Of a DNA stretch of 64,000 bases, positions 38,182-45,843 are shown piece by piece. Source of the stretch: DASSQJ01 sp963773655 (GTDB lineage: Bacteria; Actinomycetota; Actinomycetes; Actinomycetales; Dermatophilaceae); NCBI GenBank assembly GCA_963773655.1, contig CAVZBX010000005.1, positions 186,001 to 250,000 on the forward strand, in the 5' to 3' direction. Under the pieces are notes generated by a model that was not told the origin of the DNA, made no database searches, and saw nothing but the letters and a program-made list of their open reading frames with translations. A program made the translations under genes and the position numbers. Positions within the stretch are counted from its first letter, which is position 1. Each line of letters starts with the position of its first letter.

Positions 38182-38326
38182 GCAGGTCAGGGTATCGGCC
38201 GGGCCCCTCGTGCGCCGGGAGCCGTTTTGGCCGGGCGGCTGCGCCTCGGCTACGCTTGCCCGGTTGCGCGTGCGCCTCACGGCGCCGCCCCCCCGACCAT
38301 CATCACGCACTCGTAGGAGAACTCCC

Positions 38327-38521
38327 GTGGCTGCCAACTGCGACGTCTGCGGCAAGGGTCCCGGCTTCGGGCACAACATCTCGCACTCCCACCGCCGCAC
38401 CAAGCGCCGCTGGAACCCGAACATCCAGCGCGTCCGCGCGCGCGTCGGTGACGCCGGCGTCACCCCGAAGCGGCTCAACGTCTGCACCTCCTGCCTGAAG
38501 GCGGGCAAGGTCACGCGCTGA
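38327..38521 (+). CDS. rpmB: 50S ribosomal protein L28, cysteine-containing form
   Basis: A 64-aa protein starting AANCDVCGKGPGFGHNISHS and ending VCTSCLKAGKVTR. Two CxxC pairs mark the zinc-type C+ paralogue. GTG start with TAGGAGA eight bases upstream; a TACGCT box about 75 bases upstream is the likely -10. Followed by a strong terminator. Confidence 0.97.
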   Translation: MAANCDVCGKGPGFGHNISHSHRRTKRRWNPNIQRVRARVGDAGVTPKRLNVCTSCLKAGKVTR

Positions 38522-38540
38522 CCTCCTCGACGACCACCCG

Positions 38541-38573
38541 GACGGGCGGCTCCCCCACGGGGAGCCGCCCGTT
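38541..38573 (+). terminator. rpmB transcription terminator
   Basis: A 14-bp perfect stem (ACGGGCGGCTCCCC / GGGGAGCCGCCCGT) with a three-base loop begins 21 bases after the rpmB stop, followed by TTCC. Confidence 0.85.
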
Positions 38574-38620
38574 CCGCGTCCGCCCGCAGGGGCGCACCGC
38601 CAGGCCCCGGCGGTGGCACC

Positions 38621-38693
38621 GCTCAGCGCACTGTCGGAGCGCTCAGCGCAGGTTCCAGCATGCGCTGAGCAGCACCACCCTTCGCTGAGCCGG
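38621..38693. repeat. 73-bp palindromic repeat, copy A
   Basis: First copy of a 73-base element whose second copy lies at 38888-38960; they match at most positions. Each contains the word CTCAGCGCA twice and its inverse (T)GCGCTGAG twice, so it can fold into nested hairpins, and both copies share an internal CAGCATGCG-TGAGCAGCACCACCC core. It resembles a REP/MITE-type element. No open reading frame is supported. Confidence 0.75.
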
Positions 38694-38836
38694 GCGCCGG
38701 GGTGCCGGGCCGCCGGGGCGCCGGGCGCCGGGGTGCCGGGCCGCCGGGGCGCCGGGCGCCGGGGTGCCGGGCCGCCGGGCCGCCGGGGCGCCGGGCGCCG
38801 GGGTGGGGCGCCGGGCCGCCGGGCCGCCGGGGCGCC
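38692..38836. repeat. GC-rich minisatellite, ~31-bp unit
   Basis: About four head-to-tail copies of a 31-base unit (GGGCGCCGGGGTG followed by CCGGGCCGCC and GGGGCGCC), the last two with small insertions and duplications. It contains no A and almost no T. It lies exactly between the two 73-bp repeats. Open frames across it give only Arg/Pro/Gly/Ala simple sequence and are not genes. Confidence 0.85.
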
Positions 38837-38887
38837 AAGTCGTCGGCCGAGCGAGCGGGTCGTCGACCCAGCGCTCCCCTGACCCCG

Positions 38888-38960
38888 TCTCAGCGCACAC
38901 CCGGCTCACTCAGCGCAGGGTGCAGCATGCGTTGAGCAGCACCACCCTGCGCTGAGCCGG
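38888..38960. repeat. 73-bp palindromic repeat, copy B
   Basis: Second copy of the element at 38621-38693, same orientation. Its stems are better preserved than in copy A (CTCAGCGCAGGGTG against CACCACCCTGCGCTGAG, with three bases of extra pairing). It ends 26 bases from the thiL stop and could serve as its terminator. Confidence 0.75.
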
Positions 38961-38986
38961 ACCGGACCGGACGAGGCGCGCGCCGG

Positions 38987-40017
38987 TCAGCGGGCGAAGT
39001 GGTCCCACCCGGCGGCGTCGGGCACCTCGTCGTCGACGGTGACGACCGGGCCACGCTCCCCCGCCTCCCGCACCTGCCCCACGACCACCCAGGCCGGCCC
39101 GGGCAGCGTCGCGATGTCGACGTCGCGCGGGAAGCAGGCCACGAGGGAGTGCTCCTCCCCCCGGCGAGCACCTGGCGCATCGCCTCATGCTCGCCCAGCG
39201 CCAGGGTCAGCGGTCCGGCGGCGAAGTGCGCCCGCAGCACGCGCCCGAACAGCTCGACGTGCACCCCGCTGGCGCGGGCCACGCGGCCGACGTCGGTGAC
39301 CAGTCCGTCCGACACGTCGACGAGGGCGTGGGCGTGCGCGGCCGAGGCGACCGGCCCACCGGCCCACGGCGGCTGTGGGGCCCGGTGGTACGCCACCAGC
39401 CCGGTCACCGCCCGTTGCCGTGGCGTGTCGGGGCCGGCCCCCGGCTCGCCCCGCCCCTCGCCCGCCTCGAGGAGCGCGAGCCCGCCGCCCGAGAGCCCGA
39501 GCGACCCGCAGACGGCGACGACGTCGCCGGGCTCGGCCCCCGAGCGCAGCACCGGGCGACGGCCACGCAGGTCGCCGAGCGCCGTGACCGCCACGACGAC
39601 CTGCCCGGGCGCGGCCGCGGAGACGTCGCCACCCACGACCTCGGCGCCCGCCTCGGCCGCCGCCTGCGCGATGCCGTCGGCGAGCCCGACGCACCACTCG
39701 ACCGGGGTCTCCGGATCGGCCATGAGCGCCACGAGGAGGGCGGTCGGCGCCGCCCCCATCGCCGCGACGTCGGAGAGGTTCTGGGCCACCACCTTCCGGC
39801 CGACGTCGTGGGCGGTGGACCACTCGTCGCGCCAGTCGCGTCCGCGCACCATCGTGTCGGTGGTGGCGACGACCGAGCCCGACGGCGCCAGCACGACGGC
39901 GGCGTCGTCCCCGGGCCCGACGGGAGCCGGGTCGCGCACGACGCCCCGGGTCGAGGCGTACCGGGGCACGACGCGGGCCAGGAGCTCGGCCTCGTCGAGG
40001 TCGCGCAGCCGTTCCAT
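38987..40017 (-). CDS. thiL: thiamine-monophosphate kinase (one frame break as written)
   Basis: Phosphorylates thiamine monophosphate to the active diphosphate. N-terminus MERLRDLDEAELLARV; Mg/ATP motifs PVGPGDDAAVV and AQNLSDVAAMGA; central GGDVSAAAPGQVVVAVTALG; VDVSDGLVTDVGRVA. A single base is missing in the G6 run complementary to 39157-39162: restoring it turns GGRSTPS into GGEEHSLVACF, the conserved late motif, and the reading then ends at 38987 with a normal C-terminus (343 aa). Without it the frame runs about 100 bases further, through the 73-bp repeat. GGGAGG lies upstream of the ATG. Confidence 0.92.
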
Positions 40018-40146
40018 CAGGACCTCCCTGCGATGACGGCGGGTCACCCGGCACGGTAGCGTCTGTGGCGCGCCCGTCCACGGCGGGCCCGACCCAGCAC
40101 CAGGGGGCCTCAGGCTCCGACCCTGCGACAACGAGGTGGCACCACA

Positions 40147-40380
40147 GTGGTACAGGCCTACATCCTGATCCAGACCGACGTCGGCCAGGCGGCGGCGGTC
40201 GCCGAGACCATCGCGGGCATCGACGGGTGCATCCTCGCCGAGGACGTCACCGGCCCCTACGACGTCATCGCCAGGGTCGAGGCCTCGACCGTCGACGAGC
40301 TGGGCAAGCTCGTCATCGCGAAGATCCAGGACGTCGACGGCATCACCCGCACCCTGACGTGCACGGTGGTCCACGTCTGA
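40147..40380 (+). CDS. AsnC/Lrp-type ligand-binding (RAM) domain protein
   Basis: A 77-aa stand-alone RAM domain: VQAYILIQTDVGQAAAVAET, GPYDVIARVEA, and the C-terminal ITRTLTCTVVHV strand. It lacks the DNA-binding helix-turn-helix of full Lrp proteins. Such single-domain proteins form oligomers and bind amino acids; the role is not known. A TAGCGT box at 40057-40062 is a candidate promoter. It overlaps the next gene by 22 bases. Confidence 0.9.
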   Translation: MVQAYILIQTDVGQAAAVAETIAGIDGCILAEDVTGPYDVIARVEASTVDELGKLVIAKIQDVDGITRTLTCTVVHV

Positions 40381-40832
40381 CCCGGCCCCGGCTGGTCCAG
40401 GCGGCGGTGGCGCTCGGCGCTGCCGCCGTCGTGCTGTCCGGCTGCTCCTCGCCGGTCGAGGTGACGGTGCCCGGCGCCGGCACGGGTGCGGCCTGCGCGG
40501 CGGCGGCCCGGCACTGGCCCGCCACCGTCTCCGGGATGGAGCGCCGCGAGACGACGCCCGGCTCACCCGCCGTCGCCGCGTGGGGTGACCCGGCCGTCGT
40601 CGCCCGCTGCGGCGTCCCCGCCCTGCCCCCGACCTCCACGGAGTGCATCGAGGTCGACGGGGCCGGGTGGGTCCCCGAGCCGCTGTCGGACGGAACCAGG
40701 TTCACCTCGTTCGGCACCGACCCCGCCGTGGAGGTCCTCGTCCCCGGCGCCTACGCCCCGGAGCCACTCCTCCTGCCGGCCTTCACGGCAGTCGCGCAGG
40801 CCCTCCCGGGCAACGGCCTCGAGTGCCGGTGA
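40359..40832 (+). CDS. DUF3515 lipoprotein
   Basis: A 157-aa exported lipoprotein. An Arg-containing n-region, a hydrophobic stretch (VALGAAAVVLSG) and the lipobox LSGC are at the N-terminus; the mature domain has four further cysteines (CAAAARHW, RCGVPALPP, ECIEVDG, LECR) that probably form two disulfides, the DUF3515 pattern. The GTG at 40359 is chosen because it gives a full-length signal peptide; the later GTG at 40407 would leave only about 14 residues before the cysteine. Confidence 0.85.
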   Translation: MHGGPRLTRPRLVQAAVALGAAAVVLSGCSSPVEVTVPGAGTGAACAAAARHWPATVSGMERRETTPGSPAVAAWGDPAVVARCGVPALPPTSTECIEVDGAGWVPEPLSDGTRFTSFGTDPAVEVLVPGAYAPEPLLLPAFTAVAQALPGNGLECR

Positions 40833-40848
40833 GGCGCCGCGGCGCCGG

Positions 40849-41973
40849 TCAGCGCAGCCCGGTGCGGCGCTCCAGCGCCAGCGCGACGAGCTCGTCGATG
40901 AGCTCGGGGTAGGTCACGCCGCTGGCCGCCCACATCCGCGGGAACATCGAGCTCGGCGTGAACCCGGGCATCGTGTTCACCTCGTTGAGGACCACCTCGC
41001 CGTCGTCGGTGAGGAAGAAGTCGACCCGCGCGAGCCCCTCGCAGCCGGCGGCGTCGAAGGCCCGCGCCGCCATCGTGCGGATCCGTTGCGCCACCTCGAC
41101 CGGCAGGTCCGCCGGGGTGTCGAGGCGGACGCCGTCCTCGTCGAGGTACTTGGCGTCGAAGTCGTAGAACTCGTGGTCGGCGAGCACGACGCACTCCCCG
41201 GGGACGCTCGTGCGGGTCGGTGCGGTGCCGCGCCCCTCGAGCACGCCACACTCGATCTCGCGGCCGGGCACCGCCCCCTCGACGACGACCTTCGGGTCGT
41301 GCTCCCGCGCCGCCTCGACGGCCGCCTCGAGCCCGTCCGGCCCGGCCACCTTGCTGATGCCCATGCTCGAGCCGGCGCGCGCCGGCTTGACGAACACGGG
41401 CCAGCCGAGCGCCGCCACCCGCTCCATCGCGGCGGCGCGGTCGCGGCGCCAGTCCTTGTCGGTGACGACGACGTACGGCCCCACGGGCAGCCCGGCAGCG
41501 GCCAGCACGACCTTCATCACCGCCTTGTCCATCATCGTGGCCGAGGCGGTGACGCCCGACCCCACGTAGCGCACGTCGGCGAGGTCGAGCAGCCCCTGGA
41601 TCGTGCCGTCCTCCCCGAACGGCCCGTGGAGCAGCGGGAAGACGACGTCGACCTCGCCGAGGGTGCGCGGAGGCGCCCCCGCCTCGTGGACGACGAGGGT
41701 GCGGTCGGTGGCGCTCGTGGGGACGATGACGCTGCTCGCCGTGCCGTCGACCTCGGGCTCGTGGCCGCGGCCGAGCCGCAGGGGCTCGGGGTCGTCGGGC
41801 GCGAGCACCCAGTGCCCGTCCTTGGCGATGCCGACCGGCACGACGTCGTAGCGGTCGCGGTCCATGGCCTCGAGGACGCTGGCGGCGGTGGCGCACGACA
41901 CCGCGTGCTCGGAGGAGCGGCCCCCGAAGACGAGGGCGACGCGGATGCGACGGTCGGGGGTGGGCTCGCTCAT
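40849..41973 (-). CDS. ddl: D-alanine-D-alanine ligase
   Basis: ATP-grasp enzyme forming D-Ala-D-Ala for peptidoglycan (374 aa). VALVFGGRSSEHAVSC is the substrate-binding start; PLLHGPFGEDGTIQG, the ATP-grasp lysine strand PVFVKPARAGSSMGIS, VEGAVPGREIECGVL, and the metal site LNEVNTMPGFTPSSM follow. The ATG has TAGCAT eight bases upstream. It is usually preceded by gpsA in relatives; here a PLP enzyme gene sits between them. Confidence 0.97.
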   Translation of the reverse strand: MSEPTPDRRIRVALVFGGRSSEHAVSCATAASVLEAMDRDRYDVVPVGIAKDGHWVLAPDDPEPLRLGRGHEPEVDGTASSVIVPTSATDRTLVVHEAGAPPRTLGEVDVVFPLLHGPFGEDGTIQGLLDLADVRYVGSGVTASATMMDKAVMKVVLAAAGLPVGPYVVVTDKDWRRDRAAAMERVAALGWPVFVKPARAGSSMGISKVAGPDGLEAAVEAAREHDPKVVVEGAVPGREIECGVLEGRGTAPTRTSVPGECVVLADHEFYDFDAKYLDEDGVRLDTPADLPVEVAQRIRTMAARAFDAAGCEGLARVDFFLTDDGEVVLNEVNTMPGFTPSSMFPRMWAASGVTYPELIDELVALALERRTGLR

Positions 41974-41981
41974 CGCGAGCG

Positions 41982-41987
41982 ATGCTA
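41982..41987 (-). promoter_or_regulatory. -10 box TAGCAT for ddl
   Basis: TAGCAT on the minus strand, 8 bases before the ddl ATG. It lies only 8 bases from the divergent plus-strand box TACCCT, so the two promoters face away from each other and overlap. Confidence 0.5.
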
Positions 41988-41994
41988 TCCGCCG

Positions 41995-42000
41995 TACCCT
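41995..42000 (+). promoter_or_regulatory. -10 box TACCCT for leaderless PLP-enzyme gene
   Basis: TACCCT followed by GCCGGG and the GTG start. Confidence 0.55.
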
Positions 42001-42006
42001 GCCGGG

Positions 42007-43101
42007 GTGAGCGAGCACCCCGCCCCGACACGCACCGACTCCTCCCCCGCGACCCGACTGGTCGCGCTGGGGCGTGAGCCGGTCTCCCCCGGGGGCCAGG
42101 TCGGGGCACCGCTCGTCCTCACCTCGACCTACCACGCCGACGGCGCCGTGGCCTACGCCCGGGGCGGCAACCCGACGTGGACCGCCTTCGAGGAGGCCGT
42201 CGGCTCGCTGGAGGGCGGCGATGCCCTCGTCACCGCCTCGGGGATGGCCGCGGTCGCCGCCGCGCTCTCGCTGGTGCCCCACGGCGGGACCGTCGTCGCC
42301 CCCGACGCCGCCTACAACGGCGTCGTCGCCAGCCTGGCGGCGCTCGAGGCCGAGGGCGCCGCCCGCGTCCGCCCGGTCGACGTCACCGACACCGACGCGG
42401 TCGTCGCGGCCACCGACGGGGCCGACCTGCTCTGGCTGGAGTCCCCGACGAACCCCCTCCTCGAGGTCGCCGACCTGCCGGCGCTCGCCGCGGCCGCGCA
42501 CGCGCGGGGGGTGCTCACCGTCGTCGACAACACCTTCGCGACACCCCTGGTCCAGCGCCCGCTCGAGCTCGGCGCCGACGTCGTCGTCCACTCCGCCACC
42601 AAGTACCTCTCCGGGCACAGCGACGTGCTCCTCGGCGTCCTCGTCACCGCCCCCACGGATGCCGGCCGAGCCCTCCACGCCCGCCTCGAGCGCCACCGCC
42701 GGCTCCACGGCGGCATCGCCGGTCCCGTGGAGACCTGGCTGGCGCTCCGTGGCCTGCGGACACTCCACCTGCGCCTGGAACGGGCGACCGCGAACGCGGC
42801 CGAGCTCGCCCGCCGCCTCGAGGGCCATCCCGCCCTCACCCGGGTGCGCTACCCGGGGACCGGCGCCATCGTGTCGGTCGAGGTCGCCGGTGGCGCCCGG
42901 GCAGCCGAGCGGGTGTGCGCCGGCACCCGCACCTGGGTGCACGCCACCAGCCTCGGCGGGGTGGAGAGCACCCTCGAGCGCAGGCGCCGGCACCCCGACG
43001 AGCCGCCCCGCGTGCCGGAGGAGCTGGTGCGGCTGTCGGTGGGCATCGAGGACGTCGACGACCTCTGGGCCGACCTCGACCGCGCCCTGCGCGAGGCCTG
43101 A
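42007..43101 (+). CDS. cystathionine gamma-synthase/lyase family PLP enzyme
   Basis: Fold-type I PLP enzyme of Cys/Met metabolism (364 aa). Early landmarks: TSTYHADGAVAYARGGNPTW and TASGMAAVAAAL. The PLP aspartate is in VVDNTFATPL and the Schiff-base lysine in HSATKYLSGHSD. Late landmarks: ATSLGGVESTLE and RLSVGIEDVDDLW. The family cannot be split into gamma-synthase, gamma-lyase or beta-lyase by eye. GTG start set by the TANNNT box; convergent with gpsA 22 bases downstream. Confidence 0.9.
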   Translation: MSEHPAPTRTDSSPATRLVALGREPVSPGGQVGAPLVLTSTYHADGAVAYARGGNPTWTAFEEAVGSLEGGDALVTASGMAAVAAALSLVPHGGTVVAPDAAYNGVVASLAALEAEGAARVRPVDVTDTDAVVAATDGADLLWLESPTNPLLEVADLPALAAAAHARGVLTVVDNTFATPLVQRPLELGADVVVHSATKYLSGHSDVLLGVLVTAPTDAGRALHARLERHRRLHGGIAGPVETWLALRGLRTLHLRLERATANAAELARRLEGHPALTRVRYPGTGAIVSVEVAGGARAAERVCAGTRTWVHATSLGGVESTLERRRRHPDEPPRVPEELVRLSVGIEDVDDLWADLDRALREA

Positions 43102-43123
43102 GGGCGCCCGCCCGGTCGGTGGC

Positions 43124-44122
43124 TCAGCCGGTCTCGGACTTCAGCGGCCGCGACAACAGGTTGCGCGCGACCTCCTGGGCGGTGCGCCCGTGGCGGATCA
43201 TCGCATCGACCTGCTCGATGATCGGCACGTCGACGCCGTGGTTGCGGGCGAGCTCGAGGATCGACGTGCACGACTTCACGCCCTCGGCGGTCTGCCGGGT
43301 GACGGCGACGACCTCATCGACCGACATCCCCTGACCGAGCCGCACCCCGAAGGAGTGGTTGCGCGACAGCGGCGACATGCAGGTGGCGATGAGGTCGCCC
43401 ACCCCCGCGAGCCCGGCGAACGTCGCCGGCTCCCCGCCGAGGGCCGTGCCGAGCCGAGTGGTCTCGGCCAGCCCCCGCGTGATGATCGAGGCCTTGGAGT
43501 TGTCGCCCATCCCCAGCCCCTCGGCGGTACCCACGGCCAGGGCGATGACGTTCTTCGTGGCCCCCGCGATCTCGGTGCCGACGACGTCGTGCCCGGTGTA
43601 CGGACGAAGGTAGGGGGCCGCGCACGCCGCCGCGACCAGCTCGGCCATCGCCGTGCTCCGCGACGCGACGACCGAGGCCGCCGGCTGCTTCGCCGCGATC
43701 TCGCGGGCGAGGTTGGGGCCGGAGACGACGACGACGCGGTCCTCCTCGACCCCGCCGACCTCGGTGATGACCTCGGACATCAGCTTCGTCGTGCCCAGCT
43801 CGACCCCCTTCATCAGGGAGACGACCGGGGCCTCGCGCGGCAGCAGCCCCGCCCACTGGGTGAGGTTGTCGCGCAGGCTCTGGGAGGGCACGGCGAGGAC
43901 GACGATGTCGGCGCCCGCGGCCGCCTCCTCCGGGTCGGTGGTCGCGGTGACCGACGGCGGGAGCCGGAGCTCGGGCAGGTAGTCCTGGTTGGCACCGGCG
44001 TTCACCTGGTCGACGACCTCGCGGCGGCGGCCCCACATCCGCACCGAGGTGCCGGCGTCGGCGAGGACGGCGGCGAAGGCCGTTCCCCAGCTGCCGGTTC
44101 CGTAGACTGTCGCGTGCGTCAC
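43124..44122 (-). CDS. gpsA: NAD(P)-dependent glycerol-3-phosphate dehydrogenase
   Basis: Makes sn-glycerol 3-phosphate for phospholipids (332 aa). The nucleotide loop YGTGSWGTAFAAV is at residues 7-19. Other blocks: LAVPSQSLRDNL, VSLMKGVE, SGPNLAREIA, and the catalytic lysine region EIAGATKNVIALAVG; FAGLAGVGDLIATC and TAEGVKS follow. The GTG overlaps the plsC stop (GTGA), so acyltransferase and dehydrogenase are coupled, sensible for one pathway. Confidence 0.97.
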   Translation of the reverse strand: MTHATVYGTGSWGTAFAAVLADAGTSVRMWGRRREVVDQVNAGANQDYLPELRLPPSVTATTDPEEAAAGADIVVLAVPSQSLRDNLTQWAGLLPREAPVVSLMKGVELGTTKLMSEVITEVGGVEEDRVVVVSGPNLAREIAAKQPAASVVASRSTAMAELVAAACAAPYLRPYTGHDVVGTEIAGATKNVIALAVGTAEGLGMGDNSKASIITRGLAETTRLGTALGGEPATFAGLAGVGDLIATCMSPLSRNHSFGVRLGQGMSVDEVVAVTRQTAEGVKSCTSILELARNHGVDVPIIEQVDAMIRHGRTAQEVARNLLSRPLKSETG

Positions 44123-44877
44123 GAGGCCTCCTCGAGGGGCTTGGGGCGGCCGATCGACGTGATGCCGTGGCGGCGCGGGTCGTACCGCTCGGGCGGCGCC
44201 TGTTCGCCACGCAGCTCCTCGAGCACCCCGGTGAGGGCCGCCATGATCCGGGTGGTGGCCTCGTGGAGCACCTCGGAGGTGATCGGGCGGTCGTAGAGGT
44301 CGTCGAGGTCGACGGGTGAACCCGCACGCACGTGCACGGTGCGACGGGGGAACAGGTGCGGCACTTTCGCGTAGGGGGCGAGCACGTCCTGCGCACCCCA
44401 GTGGGCGACCGGCACGACCGGGCACCGCGTCTCCAGCGCCACCCGGGCGGCACCGGTCTTGCCACGCATCGGCCAGAGCCCGGGGTCGCGGGTCAGCGTG
44501 CCCTCCGGGTAGATGGCGACGCACTTGCCGTCGCGCACCGCCTGCACCGCCGACCGGTAGGCGTCGACGGCCCGACCGCTCTCGCGGTACACGGGGATCT
44601 GGTCGGCGGACCGCAGCACCGCCCCGACGACCGGCACCCTGAACACCTCGATCTTGCCGAGGAACCGCGGGGACTGGCCGTGGTCGACGAGGTAGTGCGC
44701 GAACATCAGCGGGTCGAGGTGCGAGTTGTGGTTGGTGACGACGACCCAACCGTCCTCCGTGGGCAGGTTCTCGGCCCCCGACCAGTCCCGCCGGGTGAGC
44801 ACCATGAAGACGGGTCGCAGGAGGCGGATGGCGAGTCGGTAGCCGAAGGGACGCGAGGTGTCCGTGGGGATGCTCAC
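44119..44877 (-). CDS. plsC: 1-acyl-sn-glycerol-3-phosphate acyltransferase
   Basis: Membrane-associated acyltransferase for phosphatidate synthesis (252 aa). The catalytic HX4D motif is NHNSHLDP, the glycerol-phosphate site YPEGTLTRDP, plus LGKIEVFRVPVVG and PVVPVAHWG. An N-terminal hydrophobic patch (YRLAIRLLRPVFMVL) likely binds the membrane. The GTG has GGAAGG five bases upstream. It leads the plsC-gpsA operon. Confidence 0.94.
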   Translation of the reverse strand: MSIPTDTSRPFGYRLAIRLLRPVFMVLTRRDWSGAENLPTEDGWVVVTNHNSHLDPLMFAHYLVDHGQSPRFLGKIEVFRVPVVGAVLRSADQIPVYRESGRAVDAYRSAVQAVRDGKCVAIYPEGTLTRDPGLWPMRGKTGAARVALETRCPVVPVAHWGAQDVLAPYAKVPHLFPRRTVHVRAGSPVDLDDLYDRPITSEVLHEATTRIMAALTGVLEELRGEQAPPERYDPRRHGITSIGRPKPLEEAS

Positions 44878-44967
44878 TGCTGCCTTCCGTGCGAGAGGGT
44901 CTGCCGCATTGTGGTCCCCGGCGTGGTCGATGTCGAGTAGGACGGCGCGTGGTGTCAGGATCACGGG

Positions 44968-45816
44968 GTGTCCCCGAGCCCCGTGTGGGCGGCCGTGGTC
45001 CCCGTCAAGGGCGGCCCGCTCGCCAAGTCGCGTCTCGCCCTGCCCCGGGCGTCGCGGGCCGCGCTGGCCACCGCCTTCGCGCGCGACACGGTGGCCGCCC
45101 TGCGCACCGCGGACCCGCGGATGCCGGTACTCGTCGTCACCGGCGCCGACGACGTCGCGCAGTGGGCGCGCGCCGACGGGGCACGCGTGGTGACCGATCC
45201 GGGGTCGGGGCTCGACGCCGCCGTGGCGGTCGGGGTGGCCGCGGCCGCCGCCGCGGGGGCCAGCCACGCCGCCGTCGTGCTCGGCGACCACCCGGCCCTG
45301 CGACCGGCCGAGGTGCGGGCCGCCCTGGCGTCGGTCGCGGGCGTGGACCGCGCCGTCGTGCCCGACGCCGACGGCTCGGGCACCGCGCTGCTGACCCTGC
45401 CGGCAGGGGCGGGCGCCACGACGGCCTTCGGCGAGGGGAGCGCCGACGCCCACGAGCGGCTCGGGTACGTGCGGCACACTCTCGTGGCCCCGGGCCTGCG
45501 CCAGGACGTCGACGACGCCGCGAGCCTGGCGGCGGCAGTACGGCTCGGACTCGGCCCCCGCACCGCGGCCGCCCTGGCCCGCGCTACCCTGCCGGGCGTG
45601 CAGGCCACCATCCACCGCCCGCCCGGCGAGGACGAGCCCGGCGCCGCGCTGCTCGACGACGGTGTCGAGGTCGTCGTGCCGACGGCCGCCGTCGAGGGCA
45701 GCGGGCTGCGGCACCTGCGCGTGGGCCAGCGGGTCACCGTCGAGCTCGACGACGACGGCCGCACGGCCACCCGGGTGTGGGTCGTCGGCATCGGTCCCGG
45801 CGAGACCATCCGCTGA
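44968..45816 (+). CDS. cofC: CofC guanylyltransferase (F420 synthesis) fused in frame to a small C-terminal domain
   Basis: Residues 1-210 are the F420-pathway guanylyltransferase: VWAAVVPVKGGPLAKSRL, DPGSGLDAAVAVG, VVLGDHPALRPAEV and DVDDAASLAAAVRLGLGP. Residues 211-282 (QATIHRPPGEDEPGAALLDD to VGQRVTVELDDDG) are a small all-beta, cold-shock-like/OB-type segment not usual in CofC. A TACCCT box and a GTG at 45598 sit exactly at the junction, so the second part may be a separate leaderless gene (72 aa) read through by cofC because no stop separates them. The GTG start at 44968 has GGATCACGGG upstream. Confidence 0.88.
   Translation: MSPSPVWAAVVPVKGGPLAKSRLALPRASRAALATAFARDTVAALRTADPRMPVLVVTGADDVAQWARADGARVVTDPGSGLDAAVAVGVAAAAAAGASHAAVVLGDHPALRPAEVRAALASVAGVDRAVVPDADGSGTALLTLPAGAGATTAFGEGSADAHERLGYVRHTLVAPGLRQDVDDAASLAAAVRLGLGPRTAAALARATLPGVQATIHRPPGEDEPGAALLDDGVEVVVPTAAVEGSGLRHLRVGQRVTVELDDDGRTATRVWVVGIGPGETIR
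45585..45590 (+). promoter_or_regulatory. internal -10 box TACCCT before the C-terminal domain of CofC
   Basis: TACCCT followed by GCCGGGC and GTG at 45598, the same layout as the leaderless genes of this window, but inside an open frame. Confidence 0.45.
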
Positions 45817-45843
45817 CTCCGCGCAGGCAGGCCGGGCAGCTCG

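Noticed and set aside
38613..38955. Short open frames of Arg/Pro/Gly repeats on both strands
   Set aside because: They cross a minisatellite and palindromic repeats and have no ribosome site or homology; not coding.
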